Assembly: GCF_002775205.1 (NCBI RefSeq)
Contig: NC_036448.1
Coordinates: forward strand, 5,172,572 to 5,236,571
Length of the DNA stretch: 64,000 nt
Direction: 5' to 3'
From: Xiphophorus maculatus
Lineage: Eukaryota > Chordata > Actinopteri > Cyprinodontiformes > Poeciliidae
The translations under genes and the position numbers were made by a program. Position 1 is the first letter of the stretch. The number at the start of each line of letters is the position of its first letter. This document shows, piece by piece, positions 11,843 to 23,687 of this stretch. Below the pieces are notes generated by a model that ran no database searches, was not told the DNA's origin, and was given only the letters and a program-made list of their open reading frames with translations.

Positions 11843-14800
11843 TGGTGAGTTTTTGGTTAAAACATGTTCATTTTCCATTCAGCGGGCAGAAAATCCAGAA
11901 ATCTTACGCAAGTAATAGTAGAGATAGTAAAATGACTCAAGTAAAAGCAAAATGTACAGCCTTCGGTGCGGGAGGGGGGAAGCGCCTGCGCAGCTCCTGG
12001 AATCCCAACCATCTGGTTTGGCTCTGCGAGCTCCACCCGCTCGTGAACCCTGCCCCCTGACCCGCGGTCGGGACCTCTGCCAGCCGCGTATTGTTGCGTC
12101 GGTCAGGGGTCGGATTGCTCCGAACCGAAGGTTGTTGTTCCTGCCAGTCTACACGCAGGCGAGGACGCTTCCTATAAAACACAAACCAGCTCTGCAAACA
12201 TTATTGCAACAGTCGGTGCCATCGCTGAATCCCACATGAAGGCTTGGGAGCTGATTTAATGCTCCTCTTCTGCATGTCGAGTATGTTATCCCTCTCACCC
12301 CACTTAGTATAGTATGATGATATTCTTTGGTTAAAACTACTTTATGATGTAGTTTTATGATTAGACACATTCTAGATAGAATAAAAAGGAGGAGTGAATT
12401 TCCACCAAAAAAAGTTTTGGAAAAAATGAAGAGCCCACTAAACTAAACCCCGTTGAAAACCTCCTGGCTTTTCCACCAAATGTTGATTTCTGAGCTCTTC
12501 CTGAGTTAGTGTTAGAGAGGAATGTCAGACATGTTGTCAGTAGTTCATGGAAAAAAAGAACAATGTTAATTTTATTCAAACATATAGCTACAAAAAGTAA
12601 AATCAGAGAGACTGATCATTTTGCGGTGGTCTCTTAATTTTTCCCAGAGTTGTATATGTATTCTTGTTTTGTTTTTTAGAAATGATATTTTTTTTATTTG
12701 TTCAAAATCAACATTTTCATATTCCATATTAAATTCGACACCGAAGCCGTGTCACCTGCCACGAAAGTCGGAAGCTGCCTCTCCTGAGCCGTTGGCACTT
12801 TTCCAACTCAGAAATTTCTATGTTTTTGGGGTTTGTTTTTTTTTTAGAAATTTTCTAACATAAATCTCAAAATTTGAGTTTTTTCCTAGAAAGTTTCCAA
12901 CTTTCGGAACTCAGAAATTTCCAAGTTTTCTCTTAAAAAAATAAATAAATTTCTGAGGTTTTCTACAGAAATGTACTCCTTTTAAAAAAAAATTCAATCT
13001 AAAATGAGCCCGATACGCCGTCTTACTCCTTCCAGGTGTCATAGGCGCTGATGTGCAAGGCTTCGATTTGCCCTGCGAGGGCTGGCCAATCACGTCGCGC
13101 ATGGTGATTGTCTGTGGGACGTCTACTTGTCACATGGCGGTCAGTGGATTTTAGGGATGCATGACTTCCTGTAATCAAGTTTTTTTAACTGCTTTTATTT
13201 TATTTTATTTTTTTATATAATCACTCATGTGTGTCATTTATGAGCAGATCAGTGAGCAGCCTCGGTTTGTGCCCGGAGTGTGGGGACCCTACCTGTCCGC
13301 CATGGTGCCAGACCTGTGGCTTAACGAGGGAGGACAGAGTGCCACAGGAAGGCTGGTCAGACGCCCTGCCACAGTCACCTTGTCACATATGTGGACATAT
13401 TCATATACAGTACAGACCAAAAGTTTGGACACACCTTTTAATTCAATGAGTTTCCTTTATTTTCATGACTATTGACATTGTAGATTCACACTGAAGGCAT
13501 CAAACCTATGAATAACACATGTGGAAATATGCACTAAACAAAAAAGTGTAAAACAACTGAAAATAGCCCTTATATTCTAGTTTCTTCAAAGTAGCAACCT
13601 TTTGCTGTGATTACTGCTTTGCACACACTCTGCATTTTCTTGATGAGCTTCAAGAGGTCGTCACCTGAAATGGTTTTCACTTCATAGGTCAACCTGCCCT
13701 GTCAGGTTAATAAGTGGGATTTATTGCCTTATAAATAGTCATGAAAATAAAGAAAACCCATTGAATTAGAAAGGTGTGTCCAAACTTTTGGTCTGTACTG
13801 TATATAACATCAAATTTAACCGTGCCGAGGAGATTGAAGCAATATGAGTTCCTGTTTTTGAAACTGGAAAACACACCCTTTCTAACAGAATTATGCGATA
13901 TGGCTTAAGAATAAAATCCAGGGTTTCCCGTCAATGTATTATAAGCCTTGTTGTTTTTGTTTAAAAAAAACAAAAAAAACATTCATCTTCAATCAAATCT
14001 CCTATATATATCCTATCTCACAATAGCAAAGAATTAAATATTTTTCTGAATGTCCACTGTTTTTCATAGGATGTGCAGACATTCAGTCTTAAGTAGCGAC
14101 CTAAAACTAAAAGCAAACACAATCTATTGACTTCCTGCACTCATTCACTAGAAAAAAAACATTTCTATTGTAATTCATTCATTACTCAGCTTACCTGTTT
14201 CTCACGTCCTTGTGAGCCTCCTTGTTATCAGCGGCTTGTCCCTCTTTTACTTCTCCGTTGTCCCTCTCCTCCCTGCAGATCGACCACATTGTGAAGGGCC
14301 ACGCTGCTTACGCCCAGCTACAGGAACAGGCTAACCAGAGGTCAGCTCACAGCGACTCAGTTGGTTTTTCTTGCTACTGCACGCAGCTGACTGGAGGAGG
14401 CGCTGTCCTGCTGACTGCTAATGTGGATTCTGTGTGAACGGGTTAACACAGAGGTTAAAACCTGAATCCGTCCCTTTCTGCTTCCACAAGTTGTATGAAG
14501 AAAAGTGGCTGTGTGTCTGCGTCTTTAAAATTTGCCTTTGTTTTTGTTAAAGAGACAACAACAAAGAGGCTTACGTGTGCATCTGACCGGACCAAAGTGG
14601 AGTCGTTGGGCGACGACGACCAGCATCATGTTTTCGAGACCCAACTAACGATTATTTTAGTAGTCGATTATTTTATTCTCCCGATTAATCGATTAATTGG
14701 ACAAAATAATAGTTTTTTTTTTGCATGTTCTTCAGATTTTTTATTTAACCATTGAAGACATTGTTATACAATATATAAGCAATAAAAGATGCAAATACAT

Positions 14801-17800
14801 CCTTTTATCATCACAGTTTAATTCCTTTTTTAAAATAAACTAAGCTAAAATGCAATAGCACAGCACTCCTTTAGTGAACGATTAATCATTTGTAGCAGCG
14901 ATTCATCGTTTTGTAGCAGCTAAAAAATACTTCTAACATCAATACGGTGTAGAGCTAATCTGATTATTGATTTGACGTTACAAATTAATAATTGACAGCT
15001 TAACATGAGAATTTGATGCAGGTAAAACTAAAATCATTCCACTTGAGCCACTTCTGAGTAGATGTTTTACAAACTTATTTTTTATCTTGAATTCAAAATG
15101 TATACATTTTTGTACAATTTTGGCTTCATAGCTGTTCTGAATGTGTTGTTCTTAAAGCAAATTGCCTCCTTTTTTTGTGTATGCTCAAGTTAGCGATTAA
15201 TCGATCACTAAAGTAGTTGACGATTAGTTCAGTAATCGATTCGTTGCGATTAATCGTTTCAGCCCTAACGTCTTTAGAGAAAACCAAACGCATCACACCA
15301 AGTGTCAAACACAGTGATAATGTGGACGTTAAAGTTTGATCATTCCCATTTGCATGATTGTTTTTCTCACGTCTCTCTCTACTAAAGTCTGCTGCTTTGG
15401 TCTCAACTAGGCCCTTTTTTTGAAGGACAATTTTGTTTACAAAGGCTTCAGTTTCCATTTCATTTTCTGTTTTGGTTGTTTATTTTGCATATTTAAAATG
15501 TCTTCCAGTTCCAGTGTTAAATATTTGCTAGAAATTAACTTTATTGACCTACTATGGCATTCCCATCATGATACTTGAAAATGGTCTCAAAACGACAATG
15601 TTATCGTTTTATCGCGATAACTTCTTGTACAGTTTATCGTCCAGCACAATTTACCACGACAGGCCTGATCAGGAACACTTTCTGTCCCCAATGAACCATA
15701 TATCAGGCTCACGTTAAGGTCCAGTAGGCGTCTCAAGAGTATTTTTATTTCTCATTTCAGAGTTCCCTTCACAGGCGCCAACATTTACTCGTATCTGAAC
15801 AGCCACTTGGCTCAGATGGCCGGCTCGCCGCCTGCTGTGGACCTGCTGGGATCCAGCCTTCACGTGTGGCCGGATTTCCACGGCAACAGGTCGCCGCTTG
15901 CTGACCCCACTCTGAAGGGAATGGTGAGGCCTCGGTGCCACACTCTCGGCACATGAAGCTCCTTTTTCTCCTCTGAACTTTAGGGATCAATATATTTTCT
16001 TTGAATGTGTTGTAAAACTAAACAAGCGAAATATTTTATGAAGTAACAAGCTATTTCTCAGATCAGGGTTCAGCTGGTGATTCAGCCCTTCCTCTTCCTG
16101 TTCACTCGACTGTGTTGCAGGTGATTGGTCTGCCTCTTTCCCAAACCGTGGATGACTTGGCCCGGCTGTATTTAGCTACGCTACAGGCTCTCGCTGTAAG
16201 CCATGTGTTTGTTATCACTCTCTCAGCGTCTACTGTGTGCAAAATCGAAAGGCTTACGAGGCGACCCTCTTCTTCTCCTTGGGTCTGACTTTCAGCTCGG
16301 GACGCGTCACATTCTGGACTCCGTGAAAGAAGCAGGATGTGACATCAGAACCCTCTTCCTGTGTGGCGGCTTGAGCAAAAACCTTCTGTTTGTACAGATC
16401 CAAGCTAATGCTACAGGTATGTGGTGCGTTCAGGGTGATGCGTGGGAGTTACGCTGCATTCCGGTTACCTCGGCAGTGGAAACTGGGTTTGACGTCAGAC
16501 CCCAAGTAACAGCTTTAAGAATACAGGATTTTAATACGGAGACGCCCATAAACATTTTTAAGCTTTGCTTTCCATAAACAAACACCATTTTTACTTTGTA
16601 GAGTTGCGGGCGCTGCATGTGTGTCCCCTAAAATGAACGTGTTTCCACCACTTCTGCAGATACGAAGAGCGGCCATATTGAAAGTTGGCCTTAACCTGTG
16701 GCAGACGGAGTTGCTCCCACTTTCCAATTGGGAAATTTTATTTCAGAGGGCGTTCCAGTAGATTTTTCCAACAGGGAAGTTGGAATTTCCCAGTTCAGAC
16801 CGCAACTGGAACACAGTTTTAGCTTCCTGCTAATTGTAGAATTTTGTATTTAGGCCAAAAAAAAGTTCATTTGTAGTCTAATCAGACCAGAGAACCTTCT
16901 CCCACTGAAAGCAACCTTCTACATGGCTTATGGCAAACTGCAACTTGGACTTGTTTTGGATTTCTCTGGACAGTAGCTGTCTTAAGGGCCAGATTTGTTC
17001 AGAGTGTCACTAATTCTTATTATGGCTTCTGATGTCTGCTGCTTCAGAGTCACAAGCTTTCTTCCACCAAGGCTTCTAGTTGCTAGGGTTTATGTTCTCT
17101 GTTTTGTTTTGTTTTTTTTATTGACAGAATGTGAAACAGTCCGAACGGATCGGCTTTAGCAAGTCAATGTAGCTGACACCTGCCTCAAAAATGACGCTCT
17201 AAGTCATTGTGAAAATTATTATGAGATGGACCAGACTCTCAGACATTCTGACGTAAAAGCTCGCATAGAGCAATCGAGTCGAAGTGAAAGTTCTTGAACG
17301 TCGGGGTCGGACCCGAACTAGGCATTGCCGTTGAACACGTCCTGAGTGAAAGATGAAACCGGAGGGGAAACAGCTACAAACCACAGAGGAATCGTGGAGA
17401 GGAACAATCTGATAAACAGAGGGAGAGGTGCAACTAACCGAGGAACAAAGAGGACTCATCAGGAGAGAATAGAAAACAGCTGAGAGGAAGCAAGAGATGG
17501 GGAACAGCTGGGATGAGGAGCAAACTGACAGGCGGGGGAAGCTGAGACATAAACACAGCAGAAACTAATTCAAACTGTAGTTGTGGCATTTAGTAATGAT
17601 TTTGTTGTGGTCATTTTATGTGACTATAGTGATTGTGAACAGGGTGTACGGGGACATTGAATGTTGTATGACTTTACTCTATATTATTACAGATGGAAAC
17701 TTGCTCAATCTAAATCCAAGAAAAAGCCTCTTTGGTTAATGTTTTTGCACGTCGTACCTAGTGCTGTCACGATAGCACATGCTGCTGGACGATAAATTGC

Positions 17801-20800
17801 CCCAGAACTGATTGCGATCAATAGTATTGTTGTTTTGAGAACGTTTTCAAGTAATATAATAGTAACAGTGGCATAAAAATGCAAGCACACGTTCTCAAAG
17901 ACCAATACACTTTAAATTCTAATTAACATTTAAACACTGGAACTGGAAGAGATTTGGAAGGTGCAAAATAAAGAAAGAAAACAACAAGTAAAATAAATTA
18001 TGAAGTCCCTGTAAACAAATTTAGCTTTCAAAAAAATGGATAGTTGAGGCCGAAACACCAGACTGAAGAGTTTTATCATTCAGTTTTTGGTAAAAAAAAA
18101 AAAAAAAAAAAAAGAGAGAGAGAGAAAAAAGAGGCAAACGATAAATCAAGCAAATAAAAATGATTGAGTTTATTTTAATTTATCATGTGATTAATTGATT
18201 TATTGTTTATTGTGACAGGCCTAGTTGTACCTGTTAAACAAATGAATAAACCCAAAGAGGAAACCACCCAGAACACAGACGAATGAATCAAAACACAAAG
18301 GGATAAACTAAAATGACAAGAGCTAAGTAAATAAGCTGCAAAGAATAATATAAGTTCAAACAGCAAGGAAGTCTGGAAACAGGAAAGAGCCGTTGCTAAG
18401 GGTCGTTTCTCTTCTCAGCACTTCCTGTGGTGCTGCCGGATCAGTCCGAGGCCGTTCTAGTGGGCGCAGCCATTCTGGGCGCCTGTGCATCCCAGGACTA
18501 TGAAGCCATAGAGGTACAGTCACACACACATCTGTTACGCTACTACTCCATTTTGGATTCATTCATGCTTACTGACTAACAGCAGTGTTTTGGCATTTAA
18601 TACACCTGAGGTTAGCTTTTAATCTCTTTAGGACCTGGTGTAAAGTCCAGTGCTTTAATTTGTTATTCTAATTCTTATCATTTTTTTTAAAACCATGTCA
18701 TTAGACTTTGTTTGCCCATAAAAGTTGCATTACAAGACATTTCTTAGTTTGACTAACCTAGATTTCAGCAAATATTTTAAAATCAATACTCTGTTTAGTA
18801 AAACAAAAAGGAATGACTGGATGAGCTAGAGTTCAAATTTCATGCTAATTATCTAGACTGAGGTTTTACATTTAGTTTAATAATAATTTAGTGTGAAAAT
18901 GACTTTCATTTCCTAATGTTGTTGGATTTATTTAGCTTTTTTCCCCCCACAATTCTTCAAGTTCCTTGCTTTTCGTAACTGGGTTACACTGAACAAGAAT
19001 TAAAGCGTGTCATAAAAAGTGTATCTTTGATGCATGGGTTGGACTACTTGTATAGTTTGATGGTCTTTTATCCCAGGCGTCAATAATTCATGCAGACCTC
19101 TTTTCTCAGTAGGATTTAATGTGACACACAGAGGTGCATGCTGGGTATCCACATAAACGAGCTTAGAAAAGGACCCAGATATGGAAAGCATCCCGTTAAC
19201 AGGTATTGTTGAAATGTGACTCGGTGTCGCCACCTGCTGGAGGGAAACCAGCGTATAATACTCCCTCAGTTCTGCTGGCTGTGTCCACGGAGCAGGACGC
19301 GCGAAATATGGATTAAGATGTAAGGCTTTAAATCTTTTTTCGGGGCAAAGTTTCACAGCAACCTCGGAGCCATAGAGACTAAAAATAAGGCGCCATTATT
19401 GGGACCAGGCGGCAGCTGTTACATGGGGCAGTTGTTGTGTCTGATCCCCCAGGGCCCCCCCCCAGCTCCACGCGCTCCGCTGTCTGGATTTTGTAGGTTT
19501 AGGTAGGAGTGAGAGGCCTCCATGCATTAATCATGAGCCGACGCGAACCAGAACCACCGGAGTCGGATTGTGTTTTGGGGGATAAGTAGGTCACGGGCTG
19601 GCGTGAAATTAAAACGCGTGTCTCTCTATGCCCGCTCATGGGTTGCTGTTTGTCTTTGCAATTTTGTGCCTCAGGTGGCCATGGAGAAAATGGCCAAAGT
19701 TGGGCGAGTCGTTCAGCCAGACCAGGAGCTCAAGAGGTGAGGAAAGCGACTTTCCAAGCAGTACACGACATCAACATCCTGTATTTTCTTGGAAATTTAC
19801 GCGGTAGTCAAATACAAAGCAGCAGATAAACTAAAGTGGATTTATAAATGATACATTTAACTGTTTTTACAAATGCAGCACATTACATTCTTGCATCTAA
19901 CATAAAGGCCTTAAAATGTCTAACTGTATATAAAAATGTAATTTGGCCCTAAATATGTTACGTTAATTTTTGTTTTGGTTGAATTATTCAATATCGTGTG
20001 TGTGTACTTGTTTTTTTTTCTCGTGAGCAGAAGTTTGAGTCGCTCGCAGACATCTCCATTGTATTCTGGCTGGAGGCAGTTGAGGCTTGATGTTAACATA
20101 CTCTTGCTGACTAGCTAGCTAGCTTTTATGCGTCTTATCAGAAGTGCACATTTGTCGCCGGTTGGCTGGACTACATTTGTTTTCGTCACTGTCTCACTTC
20201 TGTTGCCAACCCCACGCGAGGCTGCGTCCATTCTAGCAACACGTTAAGTTTGACACTGCTTGCATCTTTCAAATATTTTTTCTGTCTTAAATTTTATTCA
20301 ATGTGGCATTAAGAAGGCCCGCCAAATCTTAAATTGACTTCCTGATATCTGTAGATACGCTTTTACAGCTCTACGTCTCATGTCTTCGTGACACAACCTC
20401 AGTTGGGTTTGGGTCTGGGCTTTGACTGTGCCATTTTAACAGATGAATATCAGGGGTGACGTTGTGGAGAAGTTCCAACCACCCGTAGGGCCGAAAACGG
20501 CATCGGAAGCTAAGAAACGTCTGACAGTGAACCATTTCATCCATAATCTGAACACGAAAAGCTGCCAAGTTATGGCCGGGCAATGAGCAGCAGCTTACAT
20601 TTTGTATCAAGCCATGTAGGATACGCAGACCTACGTGCAAAACACTATTAATAATCTAGGAGAGGTTCAGTCAAAGTCCAATCCGATTAATAGTTAAAAA
20701 AATTTGTTTACAAATGTTTTCCACCCGATCCAAAATTATTGAACTATTTCCCAAAGAAAAATGGGACTTCTTTCCCCGCCCGTTTTTTGGAAGTGCAAAG

Positions 20801-21236
20801 TTCGTAGCAAGTATTGTTTCAAAAACATTCAGCAAACTGTATCAACTTTCTTGCCTCTTCATAATCAGCAAGAAAAATTGTGTGGGTCTGTCAAATAAAA
20901 TCCCAATGAAAGTTGTTAAAGGTTTTGTGAGGCTCTGCATATATGATACCAAACTTTTATTTCATTATTTATTAGTAGCCTTCAGTATATATGCTCATTT
21001 AAAATAGATGCTCAGTGCTTTATTTTTTTGTTTTGTTTTGTTTTGTTGGCTTTAATAAAAATGTCTTCAGTTTTGTTTTGGTTCCAAAAAATCCCAATTG
21101 ATCAGCAAACAAGATGCAATTTCAACTTCACAGCTTTTTGTTTTCCTTTCACAGTTTCTATGACAGGAAGTACAAGGTGTTCCTGCAGCTGTTCTCCCAC
21201 CAGAGGGAGTACCAGGCCCTCATGAAGCACCAATGA
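5433..21236 (+). CDS. fggy: FGGY carbohydrate kinase domain-containing protein, complete, 15 exons
   Basis: Coding exons: 5433-5615, 7093-7204, 7387-7538, 7743-7831, 10543-10658, 10764-10892, 13036-13139, 13248-13355, 14279-14340, 15761-15923, 16121-16195, 16296-16416, 18419-18513, 19675-19736 and 21155-21236. They total 1,653 nt (550 aa plus stop), essentially the human FGGY length. All phases join. The protein opens with the actin-fold phosphate loop [10 protein letters not shown] (about residue 7), has MWMDHRA (about 107-113), CGTSTCHMA (about 287-295) and the C-terminal adenosine loop FLCGGLSKN (about 452-460), all typical of cytosolic FGGY sugar kinases. The family ATP-phosphorylates ribulose-type sugars; in mammals FGGY is reported to act on D-ribulose. 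All junctions are GT-AG except intron 5, which has a GC donor. The first ATG was chosen because the kinase fold starts at once. A jun promoter lies upstream, as in human. Confidence 0.96.
5616..7092 (+). other. fggy: fggy intron 1, no gene seen
   Basis: AT-rich intron with several poly-T runs. It ends in a clear acceptor (tcgcag) before 7093. I see no RNA gene or intact mobile element in it. Confidence 0.55.
7890..8030. repeat. Tc1-like transposon remnant in fggy intron 4
   Basis: A short block with the phrases 'tgttttgtcacgttacagtc' and 'gatcaacacgacgtagtg', which belong to a common degenerate fish Tc1/mariner-type repeat. Diverged relatives occur near 23930-24400 and 37600-37720. Limits are approximate. 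Confidence 0.4.
8676..10068. mobile_element. Non-autonomous hAT element, 1,393 bp
   Basis: It starts CAGTGGTCCCCAAC and ends GTTGGGGACCACTG, a perfect 14-bp terminal inverted repeat of hAT type. The 8-bp target duplication CTCTAAAC is exact on both sides (8668-8675 and 10069-10076). The interior has no long open frame and includes what looks like a second nested repeat (about 9215-9960). It lies in fggy intron 4. A truncated relative of its right end is at 35684. Confidence 0.88.
10659..10660 (+). other. fggy: GC splice donor of fggy intron 5
   Basis: Exon 5 ends ...AAAATAG and the intron begins GCAAGA. The downstream acceptor before 10764 is a normal AG, and joining gives the expected reading 'SKIGSATC'. 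No in-frame GT donor is available nearby. AG|GCAAG is the classic strong GC-AG donor context. Confidence 0.85.
10667..10685. repeat. (AT)n microsatellite
   Basis: Starts 7 bp inside fggy intron 5, directly after the GC donor. Confidence 0.9.
11313..11600. repeat. LINE 3' end fragment plus a fish interspersed repeat in fggy intron 6
   Basis: About 11368-11415 ('atttcagcaacacggcagtt') matches the start of the LINE relic at 28797. From about 11434 the phrases 'gtactcaagtaagagtagcagtac' in pieces and 'aagtaaaagta' belong to a second short repeat that reappears near 40237-40865. Limits are approximate. Confidence 0.45.
11808..11841. repeat. (GT)n microsatellite
   Basis: Seventeen GT units in fggy intron 6. 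Confidence 0.95.
12730..13030. repeat. Degenerate repeat shared with 51290-51815
   Basis: Reiterated 'tcagaaatttc', 'tctagaaa' and 'ctcaaaattt' phrases, ending in 'atacgccgtc'. The same phrases and the same ending recur at 51290-51815, so both look like copies of one unnamed interspersed repeat. The right edge abuts the acceptor of fggy exon 7 (13036). Confidence 0.45.
13408..13800 (-). mobile_element. Tc1/mariner-type internally deleted element, 393 bp
   Basis: Near-perfect inverted termini (CAGTACAGACCAAAAGTTTG / CAAACTTTTGGTCTGTACTG) are flanked by TA on both sides, the Tc1 target duplication. On the minus strand the middle still reads as a transposase C-terminal tail ([18 protein letters not shown]...), so this is a deletion derivative of a coding element. 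It lies in fggy intron 8. Confidence 0.82.
14640..15270. mobile_element. MITE-like repeat with long inverted termini in fggy intron 9
   Basis: The left end (from 'aactaacgattattttagta') and right end (to 'gcgattaatcgtttcagccc') are rich in CGATTAATCG-type palindromes and mirror each other imperfectly. The ending '...cagccctaac' is typical of a widespread fish repeat. There is no coding capacity and no clear target duplication was identified. Confidence 0.5.
15565..15670. repeat. Fragment of the repeat at 17757
   Basis: Contains 'ttatcgcgataac', 'gtttatcgtccagcac' and 'acgacaggcctg', in reverse orientation to the fuller copy at 17757-18226. Confidence 0.45.
16840..17090 (-). pseudogene. Tc1-like transposase remnant in fggy intron 12
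   Basis: The phrases 'tttaggccaaaaaaaagttc', 'taatcagaccagagaacctt' and 'catggcttatggcaaactgc' are the antisense of a common fish Tc1 transposase segment. Heavily diverged, with no intact frame. Confidence 0.5.
17757..18226. mobile_element. Short non-autonomous DNA repeat in fggy intron 12
   Basis: Termini CTAGTGCTGTCAC and GTGACAGGCCTAG form an imperfect inverted repeat. The body has 'gctggacgataaattgcccc' and a long A-run followed by GA repeats (about 18092-18124). This is a known type of fish interspersed repeat; a fragment sits at 15565-15670. Confidence 0.55.
20371..20960 (-). pseudogene. Degraded Tc1/mariner transposase in fggy intron 14
   Basis: On the minus strand, 20371-20640 reads with phrases such as [17 protein letters not shown] and [17 protein letters not shown]. 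The last is the Tc1 catalytic-end motif (WPSQSPDLNPIE in active elements) with the final acidic residue still readable. The frame is interrupted. The adjoining 20880-20960 ('gtgggtctgtcaaataaaat') looks like flanking untranslated sequence of the same element. Confidence 0.65.
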
Positions 21237-21462
21237 GACAAGTGAACACACTGCAGGGCGAAACTGCAGCAGATGTCTCATCCTCGCAGCTCTTATTAAT
21301 ATGAATAATTCCACTTTTTTTTGGTTGCTGTTTTTCTTTCGTTTTCGCCTTAAGAAAACCCACATGCTGAAGGTTTGTGTTCGTCCTGAGCTGGCAGTTT
21401 ATTGTTCAAGTCGGTATCTTATTTTTTTTTTTTTTGCTTGCTTCATCTTCATGTGCATTCCT

Positions 21463-21468
21463 AATAAA
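21463..21468 (+). terminator. fggy: fggy poly(A) signal
   Basis: AATAAA lies 227 nt after the fggy stop codon, following a T-rich stretch. It is the first canonical hexamer downstream on this strand. Confidence 0.75.
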
Positions 21469-23687
21469 TATTACCAATTTTGAGACACACCTGCGCTTAC
21501 TTTTCACTGAAGTCGCAGCTGGGTCACTGGGGTAATGCCCTTCAGTTGGAGAGCGGCGCGTCCCGCTCCAGATTCTCCTTCCTTCCTTCCCGTTCGGTTC
21601 GCCCCGGCTGTCCTCGCGCTCTGCTGTCAGGCCGCGGCCCGCGTTCCTAAGATCAAAGCTGATAAGCCGATGCCGCCGACCGGCCCGGTGAGGAGGAGCG
21701 ACAAATCCTACACAGCTGACTTAATGCGTCCAGCTTAATGCTTCGAGCAGTTATTGGACCGGGAAGTTGGCGTCTGCTAGGGAATGTGACGGGCGTTTCT
21801 ATGGCCAAAGTAAGTGGGAGGGGGGGGAGTATTTAAGAACAGGGTGTGGTTAATTGCTTAATTACAGCGTTATTATTCAGAATTGTAGACAACAACTATG
21901 AAATTTCTGGCGTCTGTTTGTAGTCTTCAACCTCTTGTCGCTATGTGTGTTTGGTTTCACCCGAGTGGCGACGACTTCCGTCCGTCGCTGCCCCATGGCA
22001 ACCCCGTACCTAACAACACTAGCTAGCGGTAATAGCCTTAAACGCCTCACATGACGTCTGAGCAAGACGCTTTTTTTCTTTTTGCCTGACAAAATTTTCA
22101 TTAGAAATAAAACTACATATACGTGGTTAGTTCTTTCATAATAAAATTTAAGACCTGTGGTTAACGTATTAAATTTCCATACCACCTTGAATTTCAAAAC
22201 GAAATTATAACATTTTAAAGTTTTATTTTAATGTATTAATTTAATACCCACTTACTGCTTCACAGTAAACTAGTACAAACGCTGGAAGAGTTCACAATGC
22301 ATATACTGTATCTCTCTCTCTCTCTATATATATATATATCTGTTTTTATCTGCCTTTCAGAGGAGACCAGAAAGCCCACCCATCTCAAGTCCGAAGGATG
22401 AGTTCCAAAGTCTGGAAGCCACTGGACAAATGGCTTCTTTTGTTTTTAAAAAAATAAAATAAAATAGGGCACTACCAGTTTGAGATATAGGAAAGACTCT
22501 TTTCAATCACCCCAATGTTTAACTTCTTACACAGATTTTGACATAAGATTAAGGACTCCATGGATAGCCCAATAAAAAAAATCATAGTATTTATTTCCAA
22601 ATTTAAAGGTTACTTTAAATCTAAATCTGCTACAGTTATAACCTAGTTATGGGGTAAATGATTTTCATTGCTTGTTTTTTGGTGGGTTTTTTAAAGAAAA
22701 ATCTGCAAAAAGGGACTTTTGTTGCGCGTACAAAAAAGTAGTTCAAACCTCGGTCGTACAGAGACTCTCTGAAAAGCAGTTTTCAAATCTTGTCACAGAT
22801 TCTCAATTGAATTCCTACCGGCTAATTTACGTTAGCCGGTAGGAATTATTTATCAACGCTCCCTTGAAAAAGTGAATCACTGAAAACAAAGCATCAGCTC
22901 AAACAGCTAAACTTGCTACTGTGCTGAAGCTACGCCAACCTGTTACAGTGACTTAAACCACACATGATGGATCGGTGCATGTGCTTTTACAGCAAGATCA
23001 GCATCACGAAACTTTGTCACTCAGGTTTATTAATCAATATCCCCGAATGAGAAGTGGAAGTGAATCAGTGGTTAAACATCAGTCATTGACCCAGTTGGAA
23101 GCAGTTATAAAATCTCGTCTGTTTCACCAGAGAGAAAAATATTTAATTTAATTTATTTTAAAGCTGCTAGCCGCCGTTTTTATTGAGCCAACACATCACG
23201 GTCAGTTTTCTATTAGTTTGGCTATTTAGTTATAAATCGGTATTTAATCTTACCTCCTAAAATCAAGCTTCCACAGAGTAGAGCAGTTCCTCTGTTGACA
23301 TCACATAAGGCAGCAAATCAGTTACATTTGAGCTCTTTTAGTTTTTATTTATTTATTCAATTACCCACTTTTGAGGTGTTTATTTGTATCCTACTGCAAA
23401 ATGTAGGAGCGTAACAGGGATTTAAGGAATGCTTGACAACACATGGATGTTGTTTATGAGGAGGACCCAGGCAGAACAGAATGGGCTGATTTTTATTATT
23501 TATTATTTTATTATTAGTTCAGACTGGATGCAGTGCCACTGTCCTTTTAACGCACGCAACAATGTATAAGGTGAAAGCAAAATGTATTTACTTCTGTTAA
23601 CCCATTACAAACACGTTATATAAGAACAACTCTGCTTCTACGGTAAGACGTTTTGTATTCATCGCATAGATTTGCACGAGAAGCCCG
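21469..23687. other. Convergent intergenic region between fggy and prdx6
   Basis: A GC-rich patch at about 21535-21740 is followed by AT-rich DNA. A CT/AT microsatellite sits at about 22310-22340. No supported exon was found. At about 22816-22850 there is a short inverted repeat (ATTCCTACCGGCTAA / TTAGCCGGTAGGAAT). The prdx6 3' UTR presumably occupies the right end (below 23688), where several TTTATT (AATAAA on the minus strand) occur around 23340 and 23490. Confidence 0.5.

Noticed and set aside
21535-21740. GC-rich frame between fggy and prdx6 as a small gene
   Set aside because: No recognisable domain, no convincing splice sites or promoter; composition alone explains the open frame.
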